NCBI RefSeq assembly: GCF_016801865.2 | Contig: NC_068937.1 | Span: 111,338,994-111,402,993, forward strand | Source of the DNA: Culex pipiens pallens | Lineage: Eukaryota; Arthropoda; Insecta; Diptera; Culicidae | Direction of reading: 5' to 3' | DNA: 64,000 nucleotides | Shown here: positions 21,227 to 33,268 of the stretch, piece after piece | How positions within the stretch are numbered: position 1 is the stretch's first letter | Layout: each line of letters opens with the position of its first letter | Position numbers and translations under genes: made by a program | The notes under the pieces: generated by a model | Seen by the model: the letters and a program-made list of their open reading frames with translations, nothing else | What the model was told of the DNA's origin: nothing | The model's database searches: none

Positions 21227-21467
21227 ACACTCAACCCCCGGTGGTTGGTAAATTTTTCGTTTGACACTTTTTTAGTTTGTACCCCGTTGGTTGGTCAAAG
21301 TCAAACTAAAAAGTGACGAACTGTCACTTTTTACACGGCGCTTATACACACGATCAAAACAAACGTTTGAAAGTGTGCGTGAACTCCGTGCAAAAGGGGT
21401 ATCAAACTAAAAAAATACCCCGTTCGTTTGACACCAGTTGGTGTCAAACCATCGGGGTTTGAGTGTA
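21227..21467. mobile_element. TACACTCAA-ended MITE, copy 1
   Basis: The ends TACACTCAACCCCCGGTGG and inverted CATCGGGGTTTGAGTGTA bound a 241-bp element containing CGTTTGACACTTTTTTAGTT and GTCAAACTAAAAAGTGACGA. Two further copies (23677-23888, 43393-43595) share the interior and right end but lack this left end. Confidence 0.8.
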
Positions 21468-21493
21468 CTTATCAATTTATTTGCAACCTTTTA

Positions 21494-21984
21494 TTAACAC
21501 TGGAACGCCCAACGCATGTCCAACTTACACGGACGCCCAAGCCTCCTAAAAAAGGTGAAACTTGGGTGAAACGGTAACTTCAACTCGCTGGTTCTCGGGC
21601 ATAACTCAACCAATCGGGACGATTCTTGTTCCCAGTGATTTGTAAGAATGTCTAGATGATCCTAAAATTTTGCAGAACTTGATTTGAACAAATCTATAAT
21701 TTCTGCGACCGAAAACATCGTTCCAACTTTTTTTAAACGACTGCCTCCGCGGAATTTTCGGCGATTTTTTTTTACACGCGAAAAAAAAAGTTGGAACGAT
21801 GTTTTTGATCGCAAAAATTACAGATTTGATCAAATTAAGTTCTGCAAAGGTCTAGAATCATCTAGACATCCTAACAAATCACCGGAAAGAAGAATCATCT
21901 TGATTGGTTGAGTTATGCCCGAAAACCATTGAGTTGAAGTTACCGTTCCAACTTTTTTTGGAGCCTTGGGCGTTGGAATGTTAA
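21494..21984. mobile_element. foldback element at TTAA, about 490 bp
   Basis: TTAACACTGGAACGCCCAA on the left faces TTGGGCGTTGGAATGTTAA on the right. The interior is largely an inverted repeat: AGTTGGAACGATGTTTT near 21789 mirrors AAAACATCGTTCCAACTTT near 21711, and CCGTTCCAAC mirrors an earlier copy. TTAA at both edges is the signature of piggyBac-type targeting, so a piggyBac-mobilised MITE is plausible. The superfamily is an inference from the TTAA alone. Confidence 0.65.
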
Positions 21985-21989
21985 AAAGG

Positions 21990-23445
21990 GGAGCAACTCT
22001 CTACGAAATCGACCGATTTCGACCATTTTTGATTTTTGTATTTTTTGATTTGGCTCAAACTTTGTGGGGGCCTTCCCTATGACCAAATAAGCTATTTTGT
22101 GTCATTGGTTCACCCATACAAGTCTCCACACAATTTTGGTAGCTGTCCATACACAAATGGTACGTACATATTCAAATAGCTGTAACTTTTGAGTGAATTT
22201 TCTGATCAATTTGGTGTCTTCGGCAAAGTTATAGGTATTGTTGAGGACTATTGAGAAAAAATAGGTACACGGAAAAAAATTGCAGATTTTTTAATCAACG
22301 TTTTTTTTTCACAAAAACTCAGTTTCCCAAATTAAAAAAAAATATGCCGCCGAAATATGAATTTTTGAAAAAATAGTGATTTTTGAAAACAATTAAATTT
22401 TATGCAAAAACTAATTTGACGTAATTTTTTAATCCTGGAAACATTTTATTTGAAAAATTTGCTATAAAATGTCTAAGAAACATTGAAGATTGGACCTCTG
22501 GTTGCTGAGATACAGCGGCTTAAAAAAATCGAGGTTTTTAAGCGAAGATGGCGTTCGAATAGAGCTTTATGACGTTTCGCGTACGCACACTAGCGCACCA
22601 TTTGATTTTGCTGGCTGACAAAATTTAACCTCACTTTATTTTCGTGTACGTACACGCAATACTTACGCACGTAGATTACTCTATGGTGAACGCCCAAAAT
22701 GTCAAAATCACGCAGTGGTACCAACGTTACGGAAAAAGTGTGCCATGGCATGACAGCCACATTTTTTTTTCTCTAATGTTGGTGCTACTGCGCGATTTTG
22801 ACAATTCGGGCGTTCACCATTCGAACGCCATCTTCGCTTAAAAACTTGGATAGAAACAGGAAAATTGAAGTTTTCTAAGTTTCTCCTAGACAACCCACCA
22901 TTTTCTAATGTCGATATCTCAGCAACTAATGGTCCGATTTTCAATGTTAAAATATGAAACATTCGTGAAATTTTCCGATCTTTTCGAAAAAAATATTTTG
23001 AATTTTTTTAAATCAAAACTAACATTTTGAAAGGGCTAAACATTGAATATTACGCCCATTTAAAATGCTAGTCTTGATTTAATTATTTTCAAAATATTTT
23101 TTTCGAAAAGATCGGGAAACTTCACGAATGTTTCATGTTTTAACATTGAAAATCGGACCATTAGTTGCTGAGATATCGACATTAGAAAATGGTGGGTTGT
23201 TTTGGTGTGACTTGGAAAACATCAATTTTCATGTTTTTAAACCTTTGCATGGCAATATCTGAGATATCTGAGTAACTGAGGGTCGTATCAACAAAGTTCA
23301 AAAAAGCAAAATATAGAGAATTTTTTTTAGATTTTCAAAACTATTTTTTTCAAAAGTGGGCAAACATGTGCACTAATTTTTTTTCTGTTTCTTTTTCTTA
23401 AAGCGGCTGTATCTCAGCAACCCGAGGTCAAGATAAACTCATTTG
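21990..23445. repeat. dispersed repeat family B, copy 1
   Basis: It shares long text with 55590-55680 plus 59987-60990, for example CAACTAATGGTCCGATTTTC, GAAACATTCGTGAAATTTTC and CGTATCAACAAAGTTCAAAA. The core contains an inverted repeat of about 120 bp arms (22905-23030 versus 23085-23205). It carries a nested MITE at 22534-22845. Non-coding. Confidence 0.75.
22534..22845. mobile_element. 312-bp MITE with a 27-bp exact TIR
   Basis: The left terminus at 22534 (GTTTTTAAGCGAAGATGGCG, then TTCGAAT) is matched exactly in inverse by the right terminus ending at 22845. Internal segments ATGGTGAACGCCC and GGGCGTTCACCAT form a second inverted repeat, so the element is itself nested or foldback. It sits inside repeat family B. 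Confidence 0.85.
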
Positions 23446-23676
23446 CGTTTTTGTGATGTGCCCGAAAATCTGCAGAATCTGGCATGCCTGGTCGCCGCTC
23501 TGAGCGATTCTCTCGTTGGACAGTGGGATTCCACAAACATGTGAAACACAACAGTTTATAAGACCTTTAAAAGAACTCTAGATTTGTTAGTTCAAATGTT
23601 CACAAGTTTTCACAAGTTTTAGAAAGCCTTTGGATCTTTTAATGGATAAATATATTTAGTAAGGAATGTCTGTCTT

Positions 23677-23888
23677 TTTCGTTTGACACTTTTTTAGTTT
23701 GTACCCCGTTGGTTGGTCAAAGTCAAACTAAAAAGTGACGAACTGTCACTTTTTACACGGCGCTCACGCACATTATCAAATTAAACGTTTGGTAGTGTGT
23801 ATGAACTCCGTGTAAAAGGGGTTTCAAACAAAAAGTGACCTCGTTCGTTTGACAACAGTTGGTGTCAAACCATCGGGGTTTGAGTGTA
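23677..23888. mobile_element. TACACTCAA-ended MITE, copy 2 (left end missing)
   Basis: It matches copy 1 from CGTTTGACACTTTTTTAGTT to the CATCGGGGTTTGAGTGTA right end. The left end begins abruptly at TTTTTCGTTTGAC, the same breakpoint as copy 3. Confidence 0.8.
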
Positions 23889-25236
23889 AAAAATAATCAA
23901 GTTTGAATTGATAAAACCCCGGGAAACTCTACCTTTTTAAATCAAACTCACAGTTAAATTAAAATGTCTAATTAACAAAAGCTTTGACCAAATCAAAAAA
24001 GCAATTCAATGTTCAAAAATTGTTAAAATTCCATACAAATCCGTATTATGCGTGAAATTCCCTACAAAAATTCCGGCCTGTTAAAAATCCGCGAAGACGG
24101 TCGAAGATCCGCATGGTAAGGAAAAAATCCGTACAGTTGGTAGCCTTAGTCTAAATCCATTCTAAAACCCAAAACCAAGGGTGGCCCATTCTGCCCCCTG
24201 CCCTTACAAGCACGGGACCCGTGGTGTAAGGGTATGCGTGGTTGCCACTGGTATCGAAAAGTAACAATAATTATTTTTTGTTATGAACGGGGAATTTACT
24301 TAACTCATGAATGTTTGACATCAAATTCAAATTCAAAAAGCGTTTTTCGGAATACAAAAAAAACTTTGCGAAACTAGATATTTTATCCAAAAAAGTTTTT
24401 TTTAAAAAATTGTTTTTGGCATGTTAATTTTAGCACGTTTAAAAATATTTTGATTTTGTATTAAATTCCGACGGGCAGCATCGTAAAAAAAAAAATCATC
24501 TCGCGAAATATTTTTTTTCGTCAATGCTTTAATATTTTGGAAACTTATGACTGCAACACAACTGGACAAGTGTATAATGCATTTTAAAACACTTTTTTAA
24601 TTGAAATGTTAAAACCTCGTGGCCTGTAATTTGTTTTTACTTTTTTTTTCGACCCTCCCCTCGACTTTGGTCAGGGTCGAGGGTCATAAACTTCAAAATA
24701 TATTTGCAGCTGTCTAAGCTTAAGTCCTTAAAAAAATCTTAAAATCGATAGAAAAAAAATTAATGTGCCAAATAGAAAAGAAAAGCAAACGAATTCTTTT
24801 CGTACAACAAAATTTGCTTAAAATGATATCCAGAAAATAATTATCAAAAAAAATTACCAATAGGAGAATAATTGAATTAATTGTAAACGGCCTTTAAATA
24901 ATTGTTTATTGGTCTTTTCACTAGAGTTCATATGATGGGGTAAGATGGGACATCTGCCCACCATCCTGGAGTTTTTTTTGTTTTCAAAATTTAGCCAGGG
25001 AATTTCTATAAACGACGTTATTTTTAAAACGTCCATGTTGTGGTCCCACTCTCCTTAAGTCACCCTATAAAGTGACAGTACGGCTTAACAGATAAAGACA
25101 ATCAAACATTTCTGTTTCGGCTTTAACAATAAAAACACAGAGGATTTTGAGTTACAACAGTGGGAATGTTTAATGAAATTAATAAGGTTAACAAAGCAAT
25201 AACAACATTACAAAGGAACACTGCTTAAACCAGAAA
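23889..25236. other. spacer downstream of Rad50, no gene seen
   Basis: AT-rich. A fragment at about 24212-24260 (GTGGTGTAAGGGTATGCGTG) looks like the A-box half of a tRNA-related SINE, but no B box follows. The last part includes the Rad50 3' UTR; ATTAAA on the minus strand near 25170 is a possible poly(A) signal. Confidence 0.45.
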
Positions 25237-28200
25237 TTATAACTGCTCCTCCTTGATGAACGACTTGCCGTTGTTATCCCGCGCAATCCGGTAGTATCTG
25301 AAATAAAACGAAAATTCATTAAAATCCACCAAACTTTCAGCCCAACTCTCTCCCCAGTCCTTACGTATCAAACTTCTCCAGCTTGGTCACAAACTCCTCG
25401 TCGTGGGTGATGATAATGAGCAGGAAATTCCCGCCCTCCCGCTCCGTCACGATCCGCCGCAAGCTCTCACACAACGACGCAATGTTCTCCCGGTCCAGAT
25501 TGGTCGTCGGCTCGTCCAGCGCCATCACGCCACAGTTGTTGCTGAACGTCTCGGCCAGCGCCATCCGGATGATGAGCGACGCGAGCACCTTCTGGCCGGC
25601 ACTGCACCGCCCCCGCATGTCGATCTCGACGTCGTTTTTCGCCTGCACGACCCGGTAGTTGTACTGGCGCCGTTTTTCGACGGCCTTCGTTTCGCGCGAC
25701 TCGTCCTCCGTTTTGATGCGGATGTAGTCGATGTCGTTGCCGCGGTAAATGTCCCGCCAGAGCGAGTAGATCGAGCGGTTGATTTGCTCCATCTTTTCCG
25801 CGTGGTACTTCATGAGGGCCCACTCGAGCGCGTTGCGGTACTTGAGGATGTCGGAGATGATTTTCTTCAGGACGACCGATTCGGCGAACGTTTTGTGGAA
25901 GTTGGCGACGGCGTTGCGGAACTCGGGCCGGTCGAGCTCTTTGCGGAGGGCTTTGAGTTGGTTCTCGAGTTCGGCGATTTGGCCGGTGATTTCGCTGCGT
26001 TTGGCTTGGATGGAGTCGCGCTGCTCGAGCAGTTTGTTGCGTTCTTGGACCACGTTCGGGGCGTCCAGATCGCCGATGCTGCGGAGCAGGGTGTCGAGCT
26101 TTTCTTGGAGGATTTGGGTTTCTGCGGTGAGTTTCTTCAGGTCGCGATTGTCGAGGAAGTCACGCTCGATGAGGTCTTGGTTGGAGATTTCCTTTTTGAG
26201 GGTGTCGATTTTGGTGGATTTTTCTTCGATGCTCGCGGCGACCTTCTTGATGTCGTCGGTGACTTCCAGCAGCTTGCGCTTCATTTTGGCGATTTCGTCT
26301 GTGAGGTTCAACCTGGCGAGTTGATCCAACTCCCGTCCGAGTCGAATAATCTCGCCCTCCATTCGTTTCAGGCCCTCCAACTCGGACTGAGCTTTGCCCA
26401 GCTTGACGCGATTCTCGCCTTTGGCCTTCAACTTGGCCTCTTCCTCCTTGGCCAGACTCGCCCGAACCGGTCCCAGCCGGCGTTCCGCATCTTCCATCTC
26501 GCTCTTGCAGGCCACAATCTTCTCGCCCAACTCGACTTCCTTCGCCTTCTTCGTGTCCAGCGACTGCACCGACTCCTGCAGCTGGATCTTCTTCTCCTTC
26601 ATCTGGTTGAAGCGCTGGTGCAGTCCGTTGAGCCGTTCCGTCTCCGAGTCGATTCGGTTCTGCATCTCGTCGATCGAGTTCCGCTCGGCACGCAGCTCTC
26701 CCCGCAGCACTTCCCGCTCCAGCTTCATGTCGTCTAGGGGAACCGCGGAACCGCCGCCTGGGGTTTTGTCCGCCAACTCCTGGCGCAGCTCGGCCACGCC
26801 CTTGCGCATCCGGTCCAGGTCGCGGGCCGACTCGTCCAGAATGCTCATGTCGCCGAGGATCGAGTTGATCAGCGCAACGCTCGAGTTCGGCTCGAGAACG
26901 GCCATTTGGTACTCCTCAAGGTCGGAGGACGCCTGGGTGAGACGTTGTTCCGTTTCCTGAAGTTGCTGCTTGAGCTTGGGAATCTCGATCGTCTGTTTTT
27001 CGACCCGCTCCGAGTACGGTTGGAGGGCTAGCAGACGATCGTAGCGCGTCTGATCCGTCTTCAGCTGCTTCTCTAACATCTCAATCTTCTCCGGCAGCCG
27101 CCGGATCTCGTCGGACAGCTCCGTGCTGATGTCCTGCGCGTCCGAGCCGGCCATCTCCTTGTGGCACAACGGACAGCAGCTGTCGTCCTCGATGCGTGAG
27201 ATGTACTTCCGGTATAGAATCTCCGCGGAACGCTGCTCGCCGTGCTCCAGGTTGTTCCGGGTGATCTTCTCCTTCAGCTTGGACAGCACTTCCTCGTACG
27301 GTTGACCCTGGCAGGCGGCGTAGATCTTCTCCCGGTTCTCGGTCAGCTCTCGCTCGAGCCGGTCCAGGTCACGCTTCTGCGAACGCCGCGTCGTTTCCAT
27401 CTCCGTGACGATCGCTTGCGCGGCACGCGTTGACTCGTTCAGCTGTTTGATCTGCCGCTGCAGGCCATCGTACAGGTCCTGAACCGCTCGCTTGAAGTTG
27501 CTCTCGATGGTCTTGCTGGGGAAGAGTCGCTTCAGATTGTCCGAGTGCTTGTTGCGAACGCGCCGGAACTCGGCCTCCCTTCCGTTCAGCTGCTGCTCCT
27601 TCAATCCCAACTCGGTCGCCTTGGCCGCGATCGCGTCCAGCGCCGAAATCTGCTCCTCAACCTTGTCCAACTTGACCTGCAGCTCCTCCCGTTTGGCCTT
27701 CTTCTCCACCAGCGTTCGCTTCATCCCGTCCACGTTCGTGTTCGCCTTCTGCGTCTCGTACTCCCGCTCCAACTTCTCAATCTCCCCGACGATCTTCTTC
27801 AGCGTCTCCGCCGAACGCTCGATCGCCGCAATCTCCGTCTGCGTCTTGGCCTTTTCCTGTGCGAAATCCGCCACCATCTGGCCCTTCATGCGCACGTCCG
27901 ACTCCAGCTTCGCTTTGTCCTCCCGCAGCCGATCGATCGCCTTCTGCGCCGCCTGGTCCGCCTCGTCGTGCCCCTTGGCCATCGCCTGCACCTGCGACTC
28001 CTCCGACCGAATGCCGTGCTTGATGGCCGCCAGCGCCGACTCCACGTCAACCGTTGAACCCTCGTAATCCCCGCTCGCCGGCAGCTTCAACCGCCCACAA
28101 AGCTCCACAATCTTCCCCGCCCGATCGCCGCCCAAGTCCTGCTCCTGCTGACGTTTCGCAATCAGATGAACCCGGCGGGACTCCATCTCCTGAAGCTTGG

Positions 28201-29625
28201 ATTGGAGCGACTTTTCCTGGGATTTGCGCGAGGCGAGATCCGATTCGGCGTCGCGCAACTCCGACCGCTTGCCGCCCATCGACGCCTGGAACGAACGAAT
28301 CTCCTGCTCCAGCTCGGCCAGCGAGCCGCTGAACAGGGTGCGAATCTTCGAGCGAAGGTTGCTCTGTTGGTCCTCTTTGGTGTGGATTCTGAAAGAGGAT
28401 TAGTTACATCAGAACTTGTTCAAGATTGTTGCAAATCCCCCATACTAACTTCGACTTAAACTCAATTTCCTGCTGCTTCAGCTTCGAATAATCCCGCTCG
28501 ATCCGCGCAATCTGCTCCATACGCTCATGAATCGGCTTCAGCGACCCTTCCAACCCGTCCACCTCCTTCCGCATCTCGCCCTTCTTCCGTTCGGCCTTCT
28601 CCGCCTGCAGCTGCTTCATCTCCGCCTGACTCTTAATATTCTCCAGCAACTTCAAATCCCCCGCCTTCTCCTTCTGCCGGTCGTTGTACTCCTTCGAGAT
28701 CTTGATCAGCTTCTCAATCACCTTATTGTACTCGGTCGTCTCGAAAATAGCATCAAACTTCTTCTTCAACTCCTTCGGCTCCTCCAGCGGCCAGTTCGAG
28801 TCCTCCTGGTGGCAGAAGATAACGTTGTTGATAATCGCCTTCGAAACTCCCATCGCGTCCGCCATGTCGTTGTTAATGTCCGCGACGCGCGGCCTTGACA
28901 GCGTCTTCTTCTCCCCTGTCGCACCGTCCTCGATCGTAACGGCCGAATCCAGCGTCTCGAACTTGGGCAGCTTGGTGTTGCCCTTGTGGGAGACCTTCAT
29001 CGAGCGGGTCGCCGTCACGCGGTTCCCCGTGAAGTCCTTCACCATCAGCTTGACCTGGCCGAGCGATTCGACGGTGTTGAAGATCTTCGGGTCGTGCACG
29101 AACGCCTTGCCGCGATCGGTTCCCGGCGGGACCTCGCCGGTGAGGCCGTACTTGAGGCACTCGATGATGGTGGTTTTGCCGCAACCGTTTTGACCCACGA
29201 TCAGGGTCAGCGGAGATTGGAATTTAATTTTCTGAAAGACACAATTTGAATCAATTTGCAGCGAAATGTTATTCATCATCGTTTTAGACAATTTCTAAAT
29301 ATTAAATTAATCCAAAAATAACAGCTACTATTATTTTTGGATTAATCAATCCAAAAATAAATAAAACAATTTAAATATTCAAAATATATACTGCCTAAAA
29401 CTGAGGCAACCCCAGTTACGAAATATTCTACCAGAGCTGGTTTTGCCAGAATTCTGCAAGAACGTCGAGACTGGAAAGTTGGAAACTTCAAAATTGTATC
29501 AAATGTTGAAGACCCCTACAAAGCAAATTTTTTTTTTAATCCTTTCAAAATCTCACCTGAACATCCTCGCTTTCGACGCCGAAGCTGCGGATTCCGCGAA
29601 TTTCCAGCTTGCAAATTGTGGACAT
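25237..29625 (-). CDS. Rad50: Rad50, MRE11-complex ATPase (four exons, complete)
   Basis: Rad50 is the SMC-like ATPase that dimerises and tethers DNA ends with MRE11 and NBS in double-strand-break repair, telomere care and ATM/Tel1 activation. The exons (minus) are 29557-29625, 28450-29231, 28388-25365 and 25297-25237. All junctions are GT-AG and in phase, giving 1311 residues, the usual Rad50 length. The start STICKLEIRGIRSFG is the typical N-terminus. Walker A is GQNGCGKTT at 36-44; the Q-loop neighbourhood is IFCHQEDSNWPL. Long coiled coils surround the zinc hook SCCPLCHKEM, with CPLC near 689-692. The ABC signature is RCSAGQKVLASLIIRMALAE, and Walker B plus D-loop is VMALDEPTTNLD near 1242, followed by the THDEEF switch. 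The last exon supplies a short tail ending EEQL. Everything needed for activity is present. It is head to head with LST2; the retrocopies between them are unrelated. Confidence 0.97.
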
Positions 29626-29639
29626 TTTCGTCGCCCTTC

Positions 29640-30427
29640 AAAAATTTACCGTTCGACAACTCTACTGACTTGAACAACTTGCACAAAAACAGGACAAAAC
29701 GTGAAAATAATTGCCGGCAACGAAATTTCGCGACCAGCGGCTGCTTCGATTGACACACGAAAGAAGCGAAGGAAAATGTGGTTGACGAACGAGGCGAGAG
29801 AAGAAAAATTGCGCGCTTTGTTTGTGTTGTGAAATGGGATGGAAAAGGAGAGACGACAAACAGTGTTGCCAAATGAAGCAAAACAATGTAAATGGGCCAA
29901 TGAAAGTTTGCAATAAAACAAGTGTACTGTTTCATACGAGTCTTTCAGTTCGACTATTGCAAACTTTTCACCATTTTTTTTGTATGGAGCGTGGACAATC
30001 GCTAAATTCCTCCCCCCTCCCCCCCCTCCCCGAAGTGTGCAATAATAACTCAGTTTGCTTATTTTGTCACATAGGACCTTTTGAAAATTTACTCTACAAA
30101 GTTAAATAAAGATTTATTGGAGATTCAAATGGAGCAACATTTGAAAAGGGCGCATAAGCATTTTAACAGCTGCAACTATTTTGCAAGTCCTGAGACAACA
30201 AGTTCCAGAAATGTTGAGAGGTATACACGGGGTTGGGCACAAGGTTGATCCGTAGCGCATTTGATTAATTTCCGTAAATATTTGGTAAATATCGTAAATA
30301 TCGAGGTAAATATTATTTATCTGCACAATATTCGGAAGGAAATTTTGTTCAGTGTGGATAATGACAGTTCAGAACTGTCAAACTGTTTCCTTCGTTTACA
30401 AACTGTCACCGCTCTAATAAATTTATT
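29640..30427. other. Rad50 5' flank, no gene seen
   Basis: This is the upstream region of Rad50. A pyrimidine/purine mix without an obvious TATA box near the start is consistent with a housekeeping promoter, but no element can be assigned. The short open frames overlap one another on both strands. Confidence 0.4.
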
Positions 30428-31091
30428 TTTCCAGCTTGAGGTATTTTTTTACTGCGGAATTTCCGGTGTCCTACGAGGATTGCGTCAGCGGGACCAGAAA
30501 CGACACTTCATTTACCCAATGGAGTGGCATCGGAAGTGGGTCGGAATTGGTTGACGACGGCAGGACCGTTGAGTACGTCATGATGGAGTTTCGTGTCGCC
30601 GGATCGAGTCTATAGATAAGACTCCCGCGACCTTGTCCAGTGCCAGTCGGTGGCGGTGTTTGTCCGCAGCGGGCAAAAGAATTTCATCACGGAAAGTTAC
30701 ATGGGTTTAGTGGAGGCGATTCGAACGGATATTTCCGTGCCGCTGATTGATAGCGATACCGACGAGGAGAGTTGGAAGAAGCGCAGGCAGAGGTCACTGG
30801 AGCAGTGTCTGGAGGTGCATCCGGAGTCGGGAAAGCTAAAGGGTGCTTCCGTGTTGGGCCCGATCAGAAGAACCGACGCCGGAGGACGGTTGAAGGATGC
30901 CTTGCAGGACTCGCTTCGAAGGCTTCAATAGTGTCACGTTTAGGGTATCCTTGAAAAAAATCTCGTTTCCCCCATCCACAGATTCTGGAACTGCATCAAC
31001 TCCGAGAAGCAAGACTTTGTCATCGTTCAATGCAAATGGTCAGACAAATGCAAGGAGGAGGAGGAGGAGCAGGAAGTGGAGGAGGAGATGA
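30428..31091 (+). pseudogene. decayed gene copy, unrecognised protein
   Basis: A GC-richer island shows protein-like text in successive frames: FPVSYEDCVSGTRNDTSFTQ, VEYVMMEFRV, then a 93-codon frame QSVAVFVRSGQKNFITESYM ... LIDSDTDEESWKKRRQRSLE ... stop at 30931. Further on, RFWNCINSEKQDFVIVQCKW is followed by KCKEEEEEQEVEEEM. The fragments lie in different frames with stops between, so this is not an intact gene. The acidic tail and the C-x-W spacing hint at a nuclear protein, but I cannot name it. Confidence 0.45.
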
Positions 31092-31279
31092 GTAGGGGGG
31101 GGGGGTCAATATTGTTTTGTTCTCATCATATTTAACAATACAAAAAATTAAGCTGAAACCACAAATAAAAATAAAATCCAATGCGACTTCGATGTACGTC
31201 TCTCGTCAAACTCCAAGATAAGGAGTGAGGTGACCAAATTAGGTCAAACAAGTTTAAGACATGCATATGTAACAGCTAG

Positions 31280-31862
31280 ATGTGTCTGCAGCGTAAACGC
31301 GTGCAGAAGTAATCGCCGGCAACTTTTCCTTGGCCAGTTATAACTCGTCCCGGACGAGCTTGACACCGTCCCCGGTGGACATCTGCACCAGATGCAACCC
31401 GGCCAGCTTCAGGAAGGTCGACTTTGTGTGCGCCATACAGGTACGAGCCAACAGCATGCAGCGGCGGATGAATTCCCAGGTTCTTGAACTTGTCCTTGAG
31501 CGGCATCGGCAGCACGACGGTCCAAACCGCCATTGTCCGAGTACTGCTCGGTGGGCCGTTCGTCCACCTCCATCGTCTTGACGCGGACGTCATACTCGGC
31601 TGGAAGTGTCTCCAGGATGAGGTACGAGTCCTTGTTCACGCTCACCAAATCGCCCGGCTTGAGCTTCTCCGGATCAACCAGGCCAATCACGGTCAAAAAA
31701 TACTTCTGCCGTGTCGAAGTCTTAATGACGGTGCGCTTGCCCTTCCGGTAGAAATCCAGCACCAACACCGCCCGTCGTACTCCGTCTCTTGCGGGTCTAC
31801 GTACAGCAGCTCGACCGACTTGTCCTCCAGGGTTACCGCCATCTCGCTTGCTGGTGCGCACT
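31280..31862 (-). pseudogene. processed pseudogene of 26S proteasome ATPase Rpt5 (PSMC3)
   Basis: Translated on the minus strand in three frames it reads VELLYVDPQETEYDG, then GKRTVIKTSTRQKYFLTVIG, LVDPEKLKPGDLVSVNKDSY, LILETLPAEYDVRVKTMEVD, ERPTEQYSD, then LPMPLKDKFKNLGIHPP. This is the OB-fold and pre-ATPase region of Rpt5/PSMC3, a proteasome base subunit. It is broken by at least two frameshifts. The Walker A loop that should follow GIHPP is deleted, and the text resumes as a degraded form of the region after it (AHKVDLPEAG). No introns interrupt it and both ends of the protein are missing. It is a dead, partial retrocopy; the functional gene must be elsewhere. Confidence 0.85.
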
Positions 31863-32161
31863 AAGTTCAACACAAAACAATTGAAAATCTGGATTTACTA
31901 CGACGAAGCTGCTGTCCCTGGAAATTGCCGGATGATAACGAAGCGCCAGCGAATCTCCCGGCTGGGAAATGTATTAGAGACAGAATGATTTTTTTTATTT
32001 GTAAACAATACGCAGCGCGCGCGTTTGCGATGACAGCTGTGAAAAACACTGAAATAAAATTCATAGAGGAATGGTGTATGCACGTAAATATGGATGCGCA
32101 TACGGATCAACTTATGAAATAAATGCAATATATTTGGAGTGACCTACTTCAAAAGAAGAAA

Positions 32162-32380
32162 TTAACGCAATTTTGTACCCAGAATCTGTGTAAAATATTA
32201 TCCAGATCTTTGTAAAATTTTACTCAGATTGTCGATTCATAAACTACTTAGATTTGACAGATAACGGTTGTACACAGATCTGTGTACAAGTTTTCTACAC
32301 AGATTCTGTGTATTCCCAGTTTTGGGAGATCTGTGTCAAATTTTACACAGATCTGTGTTATTTGGATTTTGCGTGTAGGG
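32162..32380. mobile_element. MITE-like element of AGATCTGTGT repeats
   Basis: The motif ACACAGATCTGTGT (itself palindromic) and variants (ACACAGATTCTGTGT, CCCAGAATCTGTGTAAAAT) recur at least six times in 220 bases. The outer segments ACGCAATTTTG...CAGAATCTGTGTAAAAT and ATTTTACACAGATCTGTGTT...TTTTGCGT are inverted copies. Non-coding. Confidence 0.6.
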
Positions 32381-32439
32381 TGGATTAAGTAACGCACGTT
32401 TTTTTCCCTTTGAAACGCCCCTCGTTACGCCGAACTGTC

Positions 32440-33268
32440 ACTGTGATGTTTATATACCGAACTGTCACTACCGCCCTTCCCTGCGCATTTTCGCAGTTTT
32501 CTCCCCTCATCAAAACTCAAAATTTCTGCTGTTCCGTTCAGTTCAGCAGCCACCATCGTTGAGAATTGTCGTCGAAGTTGTGAAAATTCCGTGTTCGCGT
32601 AAAAGTAACAACTTTGAGACAAAATTGTGCTGTGCGCGTTTTGTGTGAGTCCGCCGTGTCGCCGTCCGCAGGGTTGGAAGGAGTGCGTGCAAAAGTTTCA
32701 CAGTTTCTTACGCCTACGCAGCGCGGAACAGGGGGAAGGCCCTTTTCGGCGGAGATTCCCGTCCTTGGTGGGGGCCCCCTCGTCAAATTTGGTGCGTGGT
32801 GGGGCGAAAACTGAAGAAAAATCGCAGCTAAAATCGCTTGATCGCGGCCACAAGTGAATTGATAGCGTGGAAAACGGGAGAAAATTTAATTCGCAGAGGA
32901 AAATCGATCCAGGAAGAAGAGCAACAAAACAGGCAGATTCAGCACAGCCTGCTGCGAGTTTGTTTTTGTTGTTGTCCTGCGGGTAGGCGGGCCAGAGAAA
33001 AAGCAACTTCGAAAAAAAAACATTCGAGTTTGGGCGAGGGCAAAAAATGAGCCTTTCGAGTGATTTTGGAAGAATTTCTTGAAAATATTCGGCCAAAAGA
33101 GGCAGAAAGTGCAACCCCGTTTTGCTATGGTCGTGCTGTGACTGGGTGGTGCAACAGCAGCAGCAACAACACCAAAAGTAGTGTTTTAGTTTCCGTTTGT
33201 ATTCGAGTTTTATTTTGCTGAAAAATCCCTTCAACTAGCAGAGGAAGCAGAACCGCCAATCCGTCACG
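32440..33268 (+). promoter_or_regulatory. LST2 promoter and 5' UTR region
   Basis: This is the region upstream of the LST2 start codon at 33269. A TATA-like TTTATATACC lies at about 32449, and an initiator-like TTCAGTT at about 32538. No long frame joins the ATG, so 32.5-33.27 kb is likely the 5' UTR, about 0.7 kb. The exact start site is not determinable from sequence. Confidence 0.4.

Noticed and set aside
24212..24260. tRNA or SINE at the A-box-like GTGGTGTAAGGGTATGCG
   Set aside because: No B box follows at the right distance and no cloverleaf can be drawn; at most a SINE fragment.
25403..28057. Long plus-strand open frames (444, 188 and 191 codons among others) opposite Rad50
   Set aside because: They are antisense shadows of the GC-rich, coiled-coil coding exon of Rad50, rich in Leu/Arg/Ser low-complexity text with no domains.
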